Part shown: positions 38,372 to 47,567 of the stretch, piece after piece | Layout: the number at the start of each line of letters is the position of its first letter | How positions within the stretch are numbered: the stretch's first letter is position 1 | From: Acetivibrio sp. MSJd-27 | GTDB lineage: Bacteria > Bacillota > Clostridia > UMGS1840 > HGM11507 | Reading direction: 5' to 3' | Assembly: GCF_018918095.1 (NCBI RefSeq) | Contig: NZ_JAHLPV010000001.1 | Location: 186,001 to 250,000, forward strand | Length of the DNA: 64,000 nt | The notes under the pieces: generated by a model | Seen by the model: only the letters and a program-made list of their open reading frames with translations | Database searches by the model: none | Told to the model about the DNA's origin: nothing | Made by a program: the position numbers and the translations under genes

Positions 38372-40018
38372 TTATTGTTTATACCATTCGTTGACTTCCT
38401 CTGTGATCTTGTCTCCCCCAAGATTTTTCCAGGTTTCCACGTACTTGTCAAACTCATCGACGGATTTTTCTCCGGCAATGATTTTGATGAAGGTTTCCTC
38501 CGTCAGCTTCTCCAGCGTCGCGCCGTTGTCAATCATGGTGCGGGTGGAAGCGCCGGTGAATTCATTGTATACCACCTTGGAATCGCTCACCGCTTTCATC
38601 GCCGTGGCCCAGCCGCCCTGTTTGTCCACGCGGGCGAAGAGTCCGCCGAACATCTTCTTGCTGTCCCAGGCCATATTTCCCTTTTTGTAAGCCTCGTAAT
38701 CCGCCATCCGTTCCAGCTTTTCCTGTTCCTGCCCGCTTGTGACAGGCGTTCCGTTTTCATAAGCCTCGTTTACATTTTTATAAGTCGTGTCAATCTCATA
38801 GGGATCCAGATAGATCATGGGGCACCAGCTCCAAACATGACCGTTCTCAGCGGTCAGCACATCCTTGTAAGTCGTCTCCGACTGAATGAACATATTCATC
38901 CCTTTTAAGAGCACTTCCGGATTCTTGAAGTTTTTATTCACTACGTAATAGCTGAGCACCTGCTGACGGTCCAGCGTGATGGTCGGCTGACCGCCCTCCT
39001 GAAGCGGGGGAATCTCCACGCAGACCCATTTCGCCTTTTCGTTGGCGGTGATGGATTCCGGAACCGGAAATTCCGCAAACCACCATTCGGACAGAATCAG
39101 ACCGATTTTACCGCTGATAATGTCCTCGCTGACCTGATCCTCGTTTTTGGTGAACAGCTCCCGATCGAACAGGCCTTCCTGATACATGCGCGAAAGCTCG
39201 GTAAGCGCCTTCTTTGTCTCGGGCTGGATATTGCCGGAAACCAGCTTGCCGGTTCCGTCGTCGATCCATTTGTCCACAAAGGATCCGTAGGGCATAAACA
39301 TGGGTTTGATGCCGAAGCCCCATGGCGACAGGCTTTTTGCCGAAGCGCCGAAGCCGTATGTATCTTTCTTGCCGTTTCCGTCGGGATCGTTCTGTGCAAA
39401 CTGTTTTGCGATGTTTTCCACGTCCGCCCAGGTTTTCGGCATTTCCAGATTCAGCTTATCCATCCAGTCCTTCCGCAGCCACAAAAGCGGAGCCGCGCCG
39501 CGGACATCGGAATAGCGCGGGATTGCCAGCAGCTTTCCATCCTGGGTGACACTTTCCAGCACCGCCGGATCCCGTTCAATCATCTCTTTGAGCTGGGGGC
39601 TGGCATACTTGTATGCCTCCGTCAAATCCGCCAGCATATCGTTTTCTTTCAGATACTCGAAGTTTTTCTGATCCAATGCCATGATGTCCGGCAGGGAGTT
39701 GGAGGCGATCGCCGTGGAAAACTTCTGCTCAAACTGGGATTCCGGCACGGTCCACAGATAGTTTATCTCAATGTTCAGCTCATCCTTCAGAAGCCGGTTA
39801 AACGCCTGGTTTTCCGGTGTGGTGCTCTTGGGCACGTTCTTGTCCGTTGGATCGCCGTATCCAAGCACGCAGTTGACCGTCACCGGCGTTTCATATTTCC
39901 CCATCGGATCATAATTTTTGTTTGCAACACCGGTATTTTCACCGGTATCCCCGCCGCAGGACGCGAGCATTCCGCAGCACAGCGCTGCCGCCAGCGCCGT
40001 TGATAAGATTCGTTTCAT
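38372..40018 (-). CDS. Extracellular solute-binding lipoprotein, LplA-like
   Basis: A 548-residue lipoprotein with lipobox MLASC and the long form typical of LplA proteins that work with LplB/LplC. Features: PEDQAFNRLLKDE-like block near residue 65 (PENQAFNRLLKDELNIE), DPDGNGKKDTYGFGAS near residue 195 and an aromatic-rich sugar cleft. ATG at 40016-40018 follows AGGAG at 10 bases; a longer frame upstream has no signal sequence. It delivers oligosaccharide to the two permeases downstream. Confidence 0.92.
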   Translation of the reverse strand: MKRILSTALAAALCCGMLASCGGDTGENTGVANKNYDPMGKYETPVTVNCVLGYGDPTDKNVPKSTTPENQAFNRLLKDELNIEINYLWTVPESQFEQKFSTAIASNSLPDIMALDQKNFEYLKENDMLADLTEAYKYASPQLKEMIERDPAVLESVTQDGKLLAIPRYSDVRGAAPLLWLRKDWMDKLNLEMPKTWADVENIAKQFAQNDPDGNGKKDTYGFGASAKSLSPWGFGIKPMFMPYGSFVDKWIDDGTGKLVSGNIQPETKKALTELSRMYQEGLFDRELFTKNEDQVSEDIISGKIGLILSEWWFAEFPVPESITANEKAKWVCVEIPPLQEGGQPTITLDRQQVLSYYVVNKNFKNPEVLLKGMNMFIQSETTYKDVLTAENGHVWSWCPMIYLDPYEIDTTYKNVNEAYENGTPVTSGQEQEKLERMADYEAYKKGNMAWDSKKMFGGLFARVDKQGGWATAMKAVSDSKVVYNEFTGASTRTMIDNGATLEKLTEETFIKIIAGEKSVDEFDKYVETWKNLGGDKITEEVNEWYKQ

Positions 40019-40037
40019 TCCTTTCACGCTCCTTTTT

Positions 40038-41420
40038 TTATTGTACTGTAATGTCCGCATTACAGCTGTTCACAATTCTGGGATCCGCGGGATCCCGCAG
40101 ATATCTGCCGTTTATGCAGATGTTCTCAAAATGAACCCCGTCCACCATCTTTTCTTGCTGTCCGTAAACGGCGATCCGCTCGTCCCCGCTGTCCAGAACA
40201 TCAATATTCCGGAAGGTGACGTTCCGCACCCGTCCACTGTCCAGCCAGACGACGCTGACCTTGATTGGCTCCTTGCCGGCAGCCGCCTTCTCGATGGTGA
40301 TATCCTCAAACAGGAAGTTTTCCGCCGTGCCGCCGTATGCGTTCCAGACGCCGATGACTCCTCCGGCGTCGTGATCCCACAAAGGAAAGGTGGAGTGCGT
40401 CACCGTGCAGCTGCGGAACACGATATTTTTTGTCTCCGCGGCGATCTCACAGACCGCGCCGAAGGAGGTGGAAACGTCGTTCCAGGCTACGCAGTTCTCA
40501 AACACCACATTGGACACCGGTTTGAACGCCTTGACCAGAAACGAGTCGTCCGCGTTGTGGGCGAAGCTGTTCCGAACCAGCACGTCGTGGGAATCGCAGA
40601 CGTCGATGCCGTCGTTGTTGGCGAAATGTCCCAGCACCTTGACGTTGTCGATGAGCACCTGCGAGGCCTCCTCGGTGTGAATAGACCAGGAGGTTCCCTC
40701 CCGGAAAACAATTCCCTCCACGGTGACATCGGTGCTGCGCATAATCCCCAGCAGGCGGTGGCGCTGGCAGGCCTCCAGTGTTTTTCTGCCGCACAGCACC
40801 CCCCGCCCCGCAATCCGGACATTTTTAACCCCCTCCGCCATGAGGGTAAAATCCGTCCACCACATTTCAATGGCGTTGACCAGACCAAAGGGCTTCCGCT
40901 TTTCCGGCGGCTGCGGCTTGGCGTATACGAACGCGCCTCCCTCCAGATACACAATGTCGTTGTCCTTCAGGCGAATAGGGTCGATCCGATGGGTTCCCGC
41001 CTCAAAATAGTGCACATTCGGTGCTGTTTTGTCGGGGATATCCGTTTCCATCGGATTGGCGAAGATATGTAACGGCTCCTGTTCCCCAAAGGGTTCCACC
41101 GAAAAGTTGGCATTCTGCGTGATTTTCAGACGAATGACCGTGCCGTCGGTTTCGGGGTGAATGCCAAGGCTCAGGGGCCTGACCATCACTTTGTGGGTGG
41201 GCAGGCGTTTTAAACGGATTTCAATCTCCGCTTCCCCCTCAAAATCAAAGGCTGTAAAGGAAACCGGAGAAACCGGTCTGCCCTGAATCCTTTCGCTTGC
41301 CTGCTTCGGATCAAAGCGAAAACTGGTGTAAACGCCTGTTTCAAGTCCGTTGACCCGCACGGTGTACATCTGCGATTTCGGTTCCTCCGGTGCAATGGGA
41401 TAAATTTTCAATTGATTCAT
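40038..41420 (-). CDS. Cytoplasmic GH28-like glycosidase
   Basis: A 460-residue right-handed beta-helix protein without signal peptide, so it acts inside the cell. It corresponds to the central enzyme domain of the 1076-residue SLH protein: both have the YTVRVNG...GRPVSPV opening, ANNDGID (N268, D270) and HNADDSF, and WNDVS. Start ATG at 41418-41420 follows AAGGAGG; codons further upstream are untranslated leader. It is the first gene of the 19-kb operon. It likely trims imported oligosaccharides made by the extracellular paralogue. GH28 assignment is by fold and motif; substrate not known. Confidence 0.88.
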   Translation of the reverse strand: MNQLKIYPIAPEEPKSQMYTVRVNGLETGVYTSFRFDPKQASERIQGRPVSPVSFTAFDFEGEAEIEIRLKRLPTHKVMVRPLSLGIHPETDGTVIRLKITQNANFSVEPFGEQEPLHIFANPMETDIPDKTAPNVHYFEAGTHRIDPIRLKDNDIVYLEGGAFVYAKPQPPEKRKPFGLVNAIEMWWTDFTLMAEGVKNVRIAGRGVLCGRKTLEACQRHRLLGIMRSTDVTVEGIVFREGTSWSIHTEEASQVLIDNVKVLGHFANNDGIDVCDSHDVLVRNSFAHNADDSFLVKAFKPVSNVVFENCVAWNDVSTSFGAVCEIAAETKNIVFRSCTVTHSTFPLWDHDAGGVIGVWNAYGGTAENFLFEDITIEKAAAGKEPIKVSVVWLDSGRVRNVTFRNIDVLDSGDERIAVYGQQEKMVDGVHFENICINGRYLRDPADPRIVNSCNADITVQ

Positions 41421-41476
41421 TTGTTTTTCCTCCTTCCGTTGATTGATTTTCTCAAGCATCACAAAACCGAAAAAAA

Positions 41477-41515
41477 GATTCACAATCATTTTTGGCTGTG
41501 TGATTTGTGAAAATC
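41477..41515. promoter_or_regulatory. Inverted repeat in the divergent control region
   Basis: GATTCACAATCA and TGATTTGTGAAAATC form an imperfect inverted repeat with a 12-base spacer, between the two divergent units. It could be an operator for the AraC sensor or a leader hairpin of the minus-strand operon. Confidence 0.3.
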
Positions 41516-41538
41516 TTTCAGGCTCGGCTTGTGTTTTT

Positions 41539-41567
41539 ATTATAAAGGAAACTTCATTCGGAGGATA
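41539..41567 (-). promoter_or_regulatory. Probable activator-dependent promoter of the 19-kb operon
   Basis: Minus strand TATAAT (41539-41544) with a 17-base spacer to TATCCT, a poor -35 box. This pattern, a good -10 and no -35, fits activation by the AraC-type regulator encoded at the end of the operon. Leader of about 110 bases. Confidence 0.45.
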
Positions 41568-41700
41568 TAAACGATTCCATAAATCAACATACAATTTCAT
41601 ACTTCCCGTTCCCCTGAAAACACCTGTATCCCCTGCTGCGGGCTCTTTTGACGGAGAAATATACTTTTGCATACTTTGCCCGATTCTATGGAGCAGTCTA

Positions 41701-41730
41701 TTTACGGGACGGCTCCCTTTTTGATAAAAT
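41701..41730 (+). promoter_or_regulatory. Promoter of DUF5107-GH123-transporter unit
   Basis: Plus strand TTTACG (41701-41706), 18-base spacer, TAAAAT (41725-41730), 26 bp before the start codon at 41757. Moderate match; may also need the activator. Confidence 0.45.
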
Positions 41731-41756
41731 TTTAAACAAAGAAAGGAGTCAAATCA

Positions 41757-43676
41757 ATGGAAAAATGTTACATTTCTAAAATGAGAATAACAGGTTCCTT
41801 ATTAAAAGAGGAAAGCCCTTATCCTTTTATGGCAGTCCCCTATGAGAGCCGTGTTCACGCGGAGGCGGAGGATGCGGTAAAAAAGGAGCTTCGTCTCAAC
41901 TACGGGCTAATCACAAGCACCCTGCCCTATACCCTGCAGGATGAGTACGATCGCGAAACGGTTCCCTTAACCCTGCGGACCCCCGTGCTGGAGAACGAAA
42001 ATCTGAAAGCGGTCTTCCTTCCGGATTACGGCGCAAGGCTCTGGTCGCTGTATTCCAAGAAAGACGGCAGGGATCTTTTGCACTGCAACCGAGTGTTCCT
42101 CCCTTCCAACCTGGCGGTGCGCAACGCATGGTTCGCCGGCGGCGTGGAGTGGAACATGGGATTCCGCGGTCATTCTCCCTTTACCTATGATAAGGTGTTC
42201 TGTGAGATCTGCCATGACAGCGGGATGAACGTTCCGGTTCTCAAGTTTTATGAATGGGAGCGCAAACGGAAAACAAAGTTTGAACTGTACGCCTATCTGC
42301 CGCCTCAGGGGGAGGACTTGGTCATCAAAGTCAAGCTAAGCAACTATGCGGGGCAGGAGGTGCCCATGTACTGGTGGTCCAACATTGCCGTTCCCGAAAC
42401 GGTGGACACCCGGGTTATCGTGCCCAGCACCTGCGCCTATACCAACGATTACAGCGGCTGTGTCCACAAAGTACCCGTCCCGTACTATGACCGGAAGGAT
42501 CTTACATACACCACCGGAGAGCTGAATTCCAGAGACTACTTCTTCCGCATTCCGCCGGAGGAACCCAAATTTATCGCCACGGCGGACAAATACGGAAAAG
42601 GGCTTCTGCAGCAGTCCACCAAGCGGCTGATGTCGCGCAAACTGTTTCTCTGGGGCATGCGGCGCTGTTACCGCAACTGGCAGAACCTGCTCTCGGAAAT
42701 CTGCGATCCTTATATTGAAATACAGGCAGGGCTTGCCCAGACGCAGATGGAGTGCATTCCCATGCCAAAGGACGCGGTGTGGGAGTGGACGGAAGCCTAT
42801 GGCCCCTTCCGCGGCGACCCGCACCGGCTGCACAGCCAGAACTGGGAGGAAGCCGTCGCCTGTGCGAAGGAACAGCTTGGGAATGTGATAGAGAGAGAGG
42901 AACCGCGTGTTTTACAGCTCACAGACAGCGAAACCGTTCTTCCGGCTTCCGGCTGGGGCGCGCTGGAAAACGAGCTTCGGAAGAGGAATGGTTTATCGGT
43001 AATTCCGGATTTCCCGCCCAGCTCCATCGGCCAGAAGGAACAAATCTGGCTGGATTTGCTGGAAGGAAGCTTTCCCTGTCCGAAGGATTACCGGGAAGCG
43101 CCGGTCTCCTTCACCGAGGAGGAGGAGCTTTTAAACCGGCTCACCGAGCAAAAAGAAAACTGGTATGCTCAGTATCTGCTGGGCGCGGGAAGATGGGCGC
43201 AGGGCCAAAAGAAGGATGCGGAGGAATGTTTCACCCGTTCCGCCGCCCTGTATGAGAATCCGCTGAACCTGTACGGACTTTCCTTCTGCAAAGCAGAGCG
43301 AAAGGATCCGGCGGCGGTATCCCTTATCGTCAAGGCGCTGGACATGGCGAAAAACGATTATCACCTCTTAAGGGAAGCCTTCCAAATGCTCATTGATTTC
43401 GGCGAATACCGGCTTCTGATTCAAAAATATGAGGAACTGCCGGAAGAGCGGAAAGCAGCCGGCAGAATGAAGCTGTTCCTGCTGTATGCTTACATCAAGC
43501 TGGAGCGGATTGAGGACTGCGACCGGCTTCTTAGGCAGCCCTTTGTGATTGACGATCTGCGGGAGGGGGAAAACGTGTTTGTCCCCCTATGGTTCGAATA
43601 CTGCAAATTGAAAGGCGAGGAGCTTGAGGTTCCCGCCTGGCTGGATTATTTATACCGGCAGAAAAAGGAGGACTGA
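41757..43676 (+). CDS. DUF5107 domain protein with TPR-like C-terminus
   Basis: A 639-residue cytoplasmic protein. The N-terminal two-thirds (about 40-380) match DUF5107, a beta-sandwich domain related to galactose mutarotase-like folds (VFLPDYGARLWSLYSKKDGRD, WFAGGVEWNMGFRGHSPFT, PMYWWSNIAVPE). The C-terminal third is a helical repeat of TPR type (AQYLLGAGRWAQGQKKDAEE, LYENPLNLYGLSFCKAER). Start ATG follows AAAGGAG at 8 bases. The family is often found next to glycosidases and is thought to act on or bind intracellular oligosaccharides. It heads an operon with a GH123-like enzyme 2 bp downstream. Confidence 0.85.
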   Translation: MEKCYISKMRITGSLLKEESPYPFMAVPYESRVHAEAEDAVKKELRLNYGLITSTLPYTLQDEYDRETVPLTLRTPVLENENLKAVFLPDYGARLWSLYSKKDGRDLLHCNRVFLPSNLAVRNAWFAGGVEWNMGFRGHSPFTYDKVFCEICHDSGMNVPVLKFYEWERKRKTKFELYAYLPPQGEDLVIKVKLSNYAGQEVPMYWWSNIAVPETVDTRVIVPSTCAYTNDYSGCVHKVPVPYYDRKDLTYTTGELNSRDYFFRIPPEEPKFIATADKYGKGLLQQSTKRLMSRKLFLWGMRRCYRNWQNLLSEICDPYIEIQAGLAQTQMECIPMPKDAVWEWTEAYGPFRGDPHRLHSQNWEEAVACAKEQLGNVIEREEPRVLQLTDSETVLPASGWGALENELRKRNGLSVIPDFPPSSIGQKEQIWLDLLEGSFPCPKDYREAPVSFTEEEELLNRLTEQKENWYAQYLLGAGRWAQGQKKDAEECFTRSAALYENPLNLYGLSFCKAERKDPAAVSLIVKALDMAKNDYHLLREAFQMLIDFGEYRLLIQKYEELPEERKAAGRMKLFLLYAYIKLERIEDCDRLLRQPFVIDDLREGENVFVPLWFEYCKLKGEELEVPAWLDYLYRQKKED

Positions 43677-43677
43677 C

Positions 43678-45204
43678 ATGATACAGGCAAAAATTTTTCC
43701 GGCGGAGGAGTGGCTCTATCCCGACAGCGCCGGCGGCAGGGAGTCTGTCGATCTCTGCTGCCCTTCCAACTCCTTTGCCTGCTGGCAGATGATGCTGCGC
43801 GCTGAGGGAACGGTGCGGATATCCGTCTCTGGCCTGGAGGGACTGCAGGTGTTCCGGCTTCTTCCGGTCACCGTCAACTTAAACTCGTCTTTCATCGAGG
43901 AGCTGGACACCGAGCACACCTCCCTTGCGGATTTGCCGCAGTACTATACAAAAAAAGCGCCCTTTGAAGTGTATGACGCCATGCTTCCGCTGGAGGACAT
44001 GTCCGTCCTGGCGGACGGAGACACTGCCCTTTATTTCAAATGGCCCAGCGGGCAGCAGGCGGGGGATTTCCGCGGTGAAATCCGTCTTAAGACAGACCGC
44101 GAGACCTGCCTTGTCCCCTGTCACGTCAAGGTGTTCTCCGCCTCGGTTCCGGAAAAGGGACGGTTCAACATGATAAACTGGATTGAGATGAATCCGAACA
44201 AATACGGCTGCACCGCCTTTTCCCAGAAATACTGGGAAAAGCTCACCGAGATATTGAAGCTGGCCAGGATGGGAAGGCAGAATTTCTGCAATGTGTCAGC
44301 GGCCTATTTCCAGTGCAGTTATGACGGAAGCTATCACTTTGATTTCACCCGGGTGGAGAAGTTTCTTTCCATCTGTTTTTTCCTGGGCTTTGAAAAAATT
44401 GAGGGGCCTTCCCTCAAACAAATTTACGAGAATCTGGTGATGCCGGTGGAAAAGGCGGCGTTCGGCGCGCCGGAATGTCTCCCGCCTCTTAGGCAGTTTC
44501 TCACCCAGTGGTATGCTTTTCTGAAGAAAAACCATTATGAGACCATCACCTTTCAGCACATCTACGATGAGCCGCGGGAGAAGAACGTGGCCTTTTACCG
44601 GGAGCTGGGCGGGCTGGTGCATCAATATATGCCGGGGATTCCAACGATGGACGCGGTGCTTTCCCTTCATACGGAAGAGGCGGCGGATATTCTGATCCCT
44701 ACCACCCGCTTTTATCAGCTAAACAGAGAAGTGTTTGAGCAATACCGAAAAAATGGGAAAACGCTGTGGCTCTATACCTGCTGCTGGCCTTCCGCCCCCT
44801 ATTTAAACCGCTTTTTGGATATGCCTCTGCTGGATGTGAGGCTGATTCACTGGCTGAATTTTCTGCTGGACTGCGACGGTTACCTGCACTGGGGCTTTTG
44901 TTTCAATCCCGACGCACAGGATCCGTGGAAGGAGCCGTCCATCCCCTTCAAAATATTTGACGACAGCTTGGAACAGTTTCTGCCCCCGGGAGACACTCAC
45001 ATTATTTATCCTTATCAGGGAAAGCCGCTTGGAAGCGTCCGGCTGGAAATGCAGCGCGCGGGGGTTGAGGATTTTGAACTGCTCAGCCAAATATCCGACC
45101 GGGAAAAAGCCCTTCAAATCGTCCGAAAATGTATCAGCGAGGACTTCACAGGGAACCGGCAAGCCTTCCGGGAGGCGTATCTGGAGCTGTTATGTACGCC
45201 CTGA
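43678..45204 (+). CDS. GH123-like glycosidase (DUF4091)
   Basis: A 508-residue protein without signal peptide. The C-terminal TIM-barrel part carries the Asp-Glu pair of family GH123 (TFQHIYDEPR, D297-E298), which uses substrate-assisted catalysis on beta-N-acetylgalactosaminides. Final elements include PWKEPSIPFKIFDDS and VRLEMQRAGVEDFELL, typical of DUF4091. ATG at 43678 follows AAAAAGGAGG and comes 2 bp after the previous stop. Presence of this enzyme suggests the locus degrades a polymer containing N-acetylhexosamine, for example a mucin-type glycan or bacterial polysaccharide. Substrate is inference. Confidence 0.83.
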   Translation: MIQAKIFPAEEWLYPDSAGGRESVDLCCPSNSFACWQMMLRAEGTVRISVSGLEGLQVFRLLPVTVNLNSSFIEELDTEHTSLADLPQYYTKKAPFEVYDAMLPLEDMSVLADGDTALYFKWPSGQQAGDFRGEIRLKTDRETCLVPCHVKVFSASVPEKGRFNMINWIEMNPNKYGCTAFSQKYWEKLTEILKLARMGRQNFCNVSAAYFQCSYDGSYHFDFTRVEKFLSICFFLGFEKIEGPSLKQIYENLVMPVEKAAFGAPECLPPLRQFLTQWYAFLKKNHYETITFQHIYDEPREKNVAFYRELGGLVHQYMPGIPTMDAVLSLHTEEAADILIPTTRFYQLNREVFEQYRKNGKTLWLYTCCWPSAPYLNRFLDMPLLDVRLIHWLNFLLDCDGYLHWGFCFNPDAQDPWKEPSIPFKIFDDSLEQFLPPGDTHIIYPYQGKPLGSVRLEMQRAGVEDFELLSQISDREKALQIVRKCISEDFTGNRQAFREAYLELLCTP

Positions 45205-46061
45205 TCCTGCTTCCTATTCTGGCGACCGTGGCGGACGGCTGTGTCTCCAAGACGTTCACCCAAGCGCCGCACACAGAGAAAGCCATTCTTTTTTTCTGCG
45301 CCGGAAAGCCTTTTTTCGGCGCCCTCCTTTTCTTGATCCTTCCGCTGTTTTCCGGCGTTCCCGGACAATTTCCTCTCCGCGCGCTGGCCGCCGGAACTGC
45401 GGGAGGCATTGTCATCAGCCTCACCACCTATTTTGTGATAAAGGCGATGAACCAAGGCCCCATGTCCCTGACCGTGCTGTTCCTGTCCTCCGGCTTTCTC
45501 GTTCCATGCCTGGCGGGACCGCTGCTGCTGGGGGAAAAGGCTACTCTGTTCTCCGCTCTCGGCGTCGCGGCGCAGCTTGCGGGTCTTGTGCTGATATCCA
45601 ATGTAGATCTGAATTTCAATGTAAAAAATAAGAGAACATATCTGTTCTATCTCATCCTGTGCCTGGCCGGGAACGGAACCTTTATGCTGTTTCAGAAAAT
45701 TCCCTCGGTATTTTTCCCGGAGGCGGGACTGACGCAGTATACTGCAGTTATGCTGGGGACAGCCTGCCTTTTCTCCCTGTTTCTTGCGCTCTTTCCAAAG
45801 GGAAGGATGGAAAAAGGAGAAATGCGGGCGGCGGCGAAAACTTCCTTTCTGTCAGGCATATGCCTGGCGGTTGTCACCATCAGCAACCTGTTTCTGGGAA
45901 GATTCCTCACCGCAGGCATGAGTTTCACGGTTCAAAGCGCGGGGATTCTTATTCTGAATCTTTTGACAGGAATGATGATCTACCAAGATCGTCTGACGAT
46001 AAAAAAAGGGGTCGGAGCGCTTCTCTCCCTTTCCTCGATCCTCCTGCTCTCCATTCAATAA
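45192..46061 (+). CDS. DMT superfamily (EamA-like) transporter
   Basis: A 289-residue membrane protein with ten predicted helices in two five-helix halves (LLPILATVADGCVSKTF at the N-terminus; GMSFTVQSAGILILNLL in the second half). It belongs to the drug/metabolite transporter group. The ATG at 45192 overlaps the GH123 stop by 13 bases and has GGAG upstream, so it is translationally coupled. It might export a sugar or amino-sugar derivative from the pathway, but this cannot be read directly. Confidence 0.82.
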   Translation: MYALILLPILATVADGCVSKTFTQAPHTEKAILFFCAGKPFFGALLFLILPLFSGVPGQFPLRALAAGTAGGIVISLTTYFVIKAMNQGPMSLTVLFLSSGFLVPCLAGPLLLGEKATLFSALGVAAQLAGLVLISNVDLNFNVKNKRTYLFYLILCLAGNGTFMLFQKIPSVFFPEAGLTQYTAVMLGTACLFSLFLALFPKGRMEKGEMRAAAKTSFLSGICLAVVTISNLFLGRFLTAGMSFTVQSAGILILNLLTGMMIYQDRLTIKKGVGALLSLSSILLLSIQ

Positions 46062-46080
46062 GCATTAGGGAGTCAACCGG

Positions 46081-46141
46081 CAGCGCCCGGCGGAAATATG
46101 GAAAACACGGTCTTTCCATAGCTCCGCCGGGCGCTGTTTTT
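46081..46141 (+). terminator. Terminator of DUF5107-GH123-DMT operon
   Basis: A 14-bp GC-rich stem (CAGCGCCCGGCGGA with TCCGCCGGGCGCTG), an inner stem (TATGGAAA with TTTCCATA), then TTTTTT. A second smaller hairpin (AAACGCCG with CGGCGTTTTT) follows at 46208-46232. Confidence 0.92.
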
Positions 46142-46207
46142 TCATGTTTTTCTTATCCGGATATTGATTTTTCCAGATATTTATATTAATATGAATCTAT
46201 CAAACAG

Positions 46208-46232
46208 AAACGCCGCTTCATACGGCGTTTTT
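46208..46232 (+). terminator. Second hairpin with U tract upstream of tmcAL
   Basis: AAACGCCG and CGGCGTTT form an 8-bp stem with a 7-base loop and T tail, 26 bp before the tmcAL start. It could be a back-up terminator or, if tmcAL starts upstream, an attenuator. Confidence 0.55.
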
Positions 46233-46258
46233 CAAGACTTGGAAAGGCGGTGGCTCAA

Positions 46259-47389
46259 TTGGATACCGTAGGAATTGTCGCGGAATACAACCCGTTTCAC
46301 AACGGGCATCTCTATCACCTGAAGCAGGCAAAGAAAAGGACGGGATGCGGGTACAGCGTCGCCGTGATGAGCGGAAATTTTGTCCAGCGGGGCGAACCCG
46401 CCCTGTTCGACAAATTTACCCGTGCCGAACTGGCGGTAAAATGCGGGGTGGATCTGGTTTTGGAGATTCCGCCTGCCAACGCGGTTGCCTCGGCGGAATA
46501 TTTTGCCCGGGGCTCCGTCTCCATTCTGGAAGCAACAGGAATCGTTGACGCACTCTGCTTTGGAAGTGAAAGCGGAGATCTCCGGGAGCTGAAGCAAACC
46601 GCAAGGCTTCTTCTCTCCTCGGAAATACAGGAGAAGATCCATCATGAAATGAAAGGCGGTATTCCCGTTTACCAGGCAATGCAGAAAGCGCTGCCCTGCT
46701 ATCCCTCCTCGCCCAACGACATCCTGGGAATTGAATACTTAAAGGTGCTGGAAAGCCGGAAAAGCCGTATCAAGCCCTATGCCATACAGCGCATCGGGAC
46801 AGGTTACCACGACCGGGAAGCCAGCGGAACCATCGCCTCCGCCACCGCAGTTCGGGAACGTTTCGCAAAGGGCGAAGAGATCGGAAGCCTTCTCCCCTAT
46901 GACCGTCTTCCCTTCTCCGCGGCTGTGGAAAAGGAATTGGAGCCTGCCCTGCTGTATGCCCTGCGGATCAAAACGCCGGAACAGCTGAAACGATACGCCG
47001 ACGTGAGCGAGGGGCTGGAAAACCGAATTTATGAAGCCTGCCGGAAATATGACCGCATCGAGGATATCATTCTCGCCGTGAAGTCCAAGCGGTATTCCTA
47101 CACCCGTATCCGGCGGGTTCTTTACAATATCTTTCTGGACATCCCCCGTGAAACGCGGGAGAAGAAGCCGGAATTTATCCGTGTGCTCGCCTTCAGCCGG
47201 AAGGGGCAAATACTTTTGAACCGGATGAAGGAGACCGCAAATCTTCCGGTTATCAACGGTTATGCCAAAAAGGATTTTTACCAGTATGAGACGGCACGGC
47301 TGGACAAAAAAGAAAACGACCTGTATGCACTGGCCCTGCCTGGAAAGAAAATTTTTGAGGGAGGGCTCAGGGCGGTTATGGTGCCCTGA
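46259..47389 (+). CDS. tmcAL: tRNA(Met) cytidine acetate ligase
   Basis: A 376-residue enzyme that uses acetate and ATP to make N4-acetylcytidine at the wobble position of elongator tRNA-Met (YlbM family). Nucleotidyltransferase motifs: EYNPFHNGHLYHL near the N-terminus and MSGNFVQRGEPALFDK. I place the start at TTG 46259 because the protein then begins MDTVGIVAEYNP, aligned with B. subtilis MKAVGLVVEYNP, and AGGCGG lies eight bases upstream; GTG at 46250 is also open. Complete length; single-gene unit. Ends 3 bp before a dispersed repeat. Confidence 0.93.
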   Translation: MDTVGIVAEYNPFHNGHLYHLKQAKKRTGCGYSVAVMSGNFVQRGEPALFDKFTRAELAVKCGVDLVLEIPPANAVASAEYFARGSVSILEATGIVDALCFGSESGDLRELKQTARLLLSSEIQEKIHHEMKGGIPVYQAMQKALPCYPSSPNDILGIEYLKVLESRKSRIKPYAIQRIGTGYHDREASGTIASATAVRERFAKGEEIGSLLPYDRLPFSAAVEKELEPALLYALRIKTPEQLKRYADVSEGLENRIYEACRKYDRIEDIILAVKSKRYSYTRIRRVLYNIFLDIPRETREKKPEFIRVLAFSRKGQILLNRMKETANLPVINGYAKKDFYQYETARLDKKENDLYALALPGKKIFEGGLRAVMVP

Positions 47390-47391
47390 GA

Positions 47392-47494
47392 ATAAAAAAG
47401 TTTTTCCTTCCGAAAAACACAGACGCGCTTCGCACGCTGTTTTTTGAAACATGCAATTGCCCACGATTCCGCGCAATTTCCTATGTTATAAAAA
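47392..47494. repeat. Dispersed ~100-bp repeat, copy 2
   Basis: Same element as 20311-20411, in the same orientation, directly after tmcAL and about 70 bp before the truncated Rhs gene. Shared features: CGCGCTTCGCACGCTG core, the AATTGC...GCAATT inverted repeat, and TATGTTATAAAAA end. Its position suggests it marks a rearrangement point at the Rhs fragment. Confidence 0.75.
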
Positions 47495-47567
47495 ATGAAA
47501 TATAAGGTCATTTTTCTGCTCTTGCTTTTTCTGGTTCTGACGCCCGCTTGGCAAAGCGAAAAGACGG

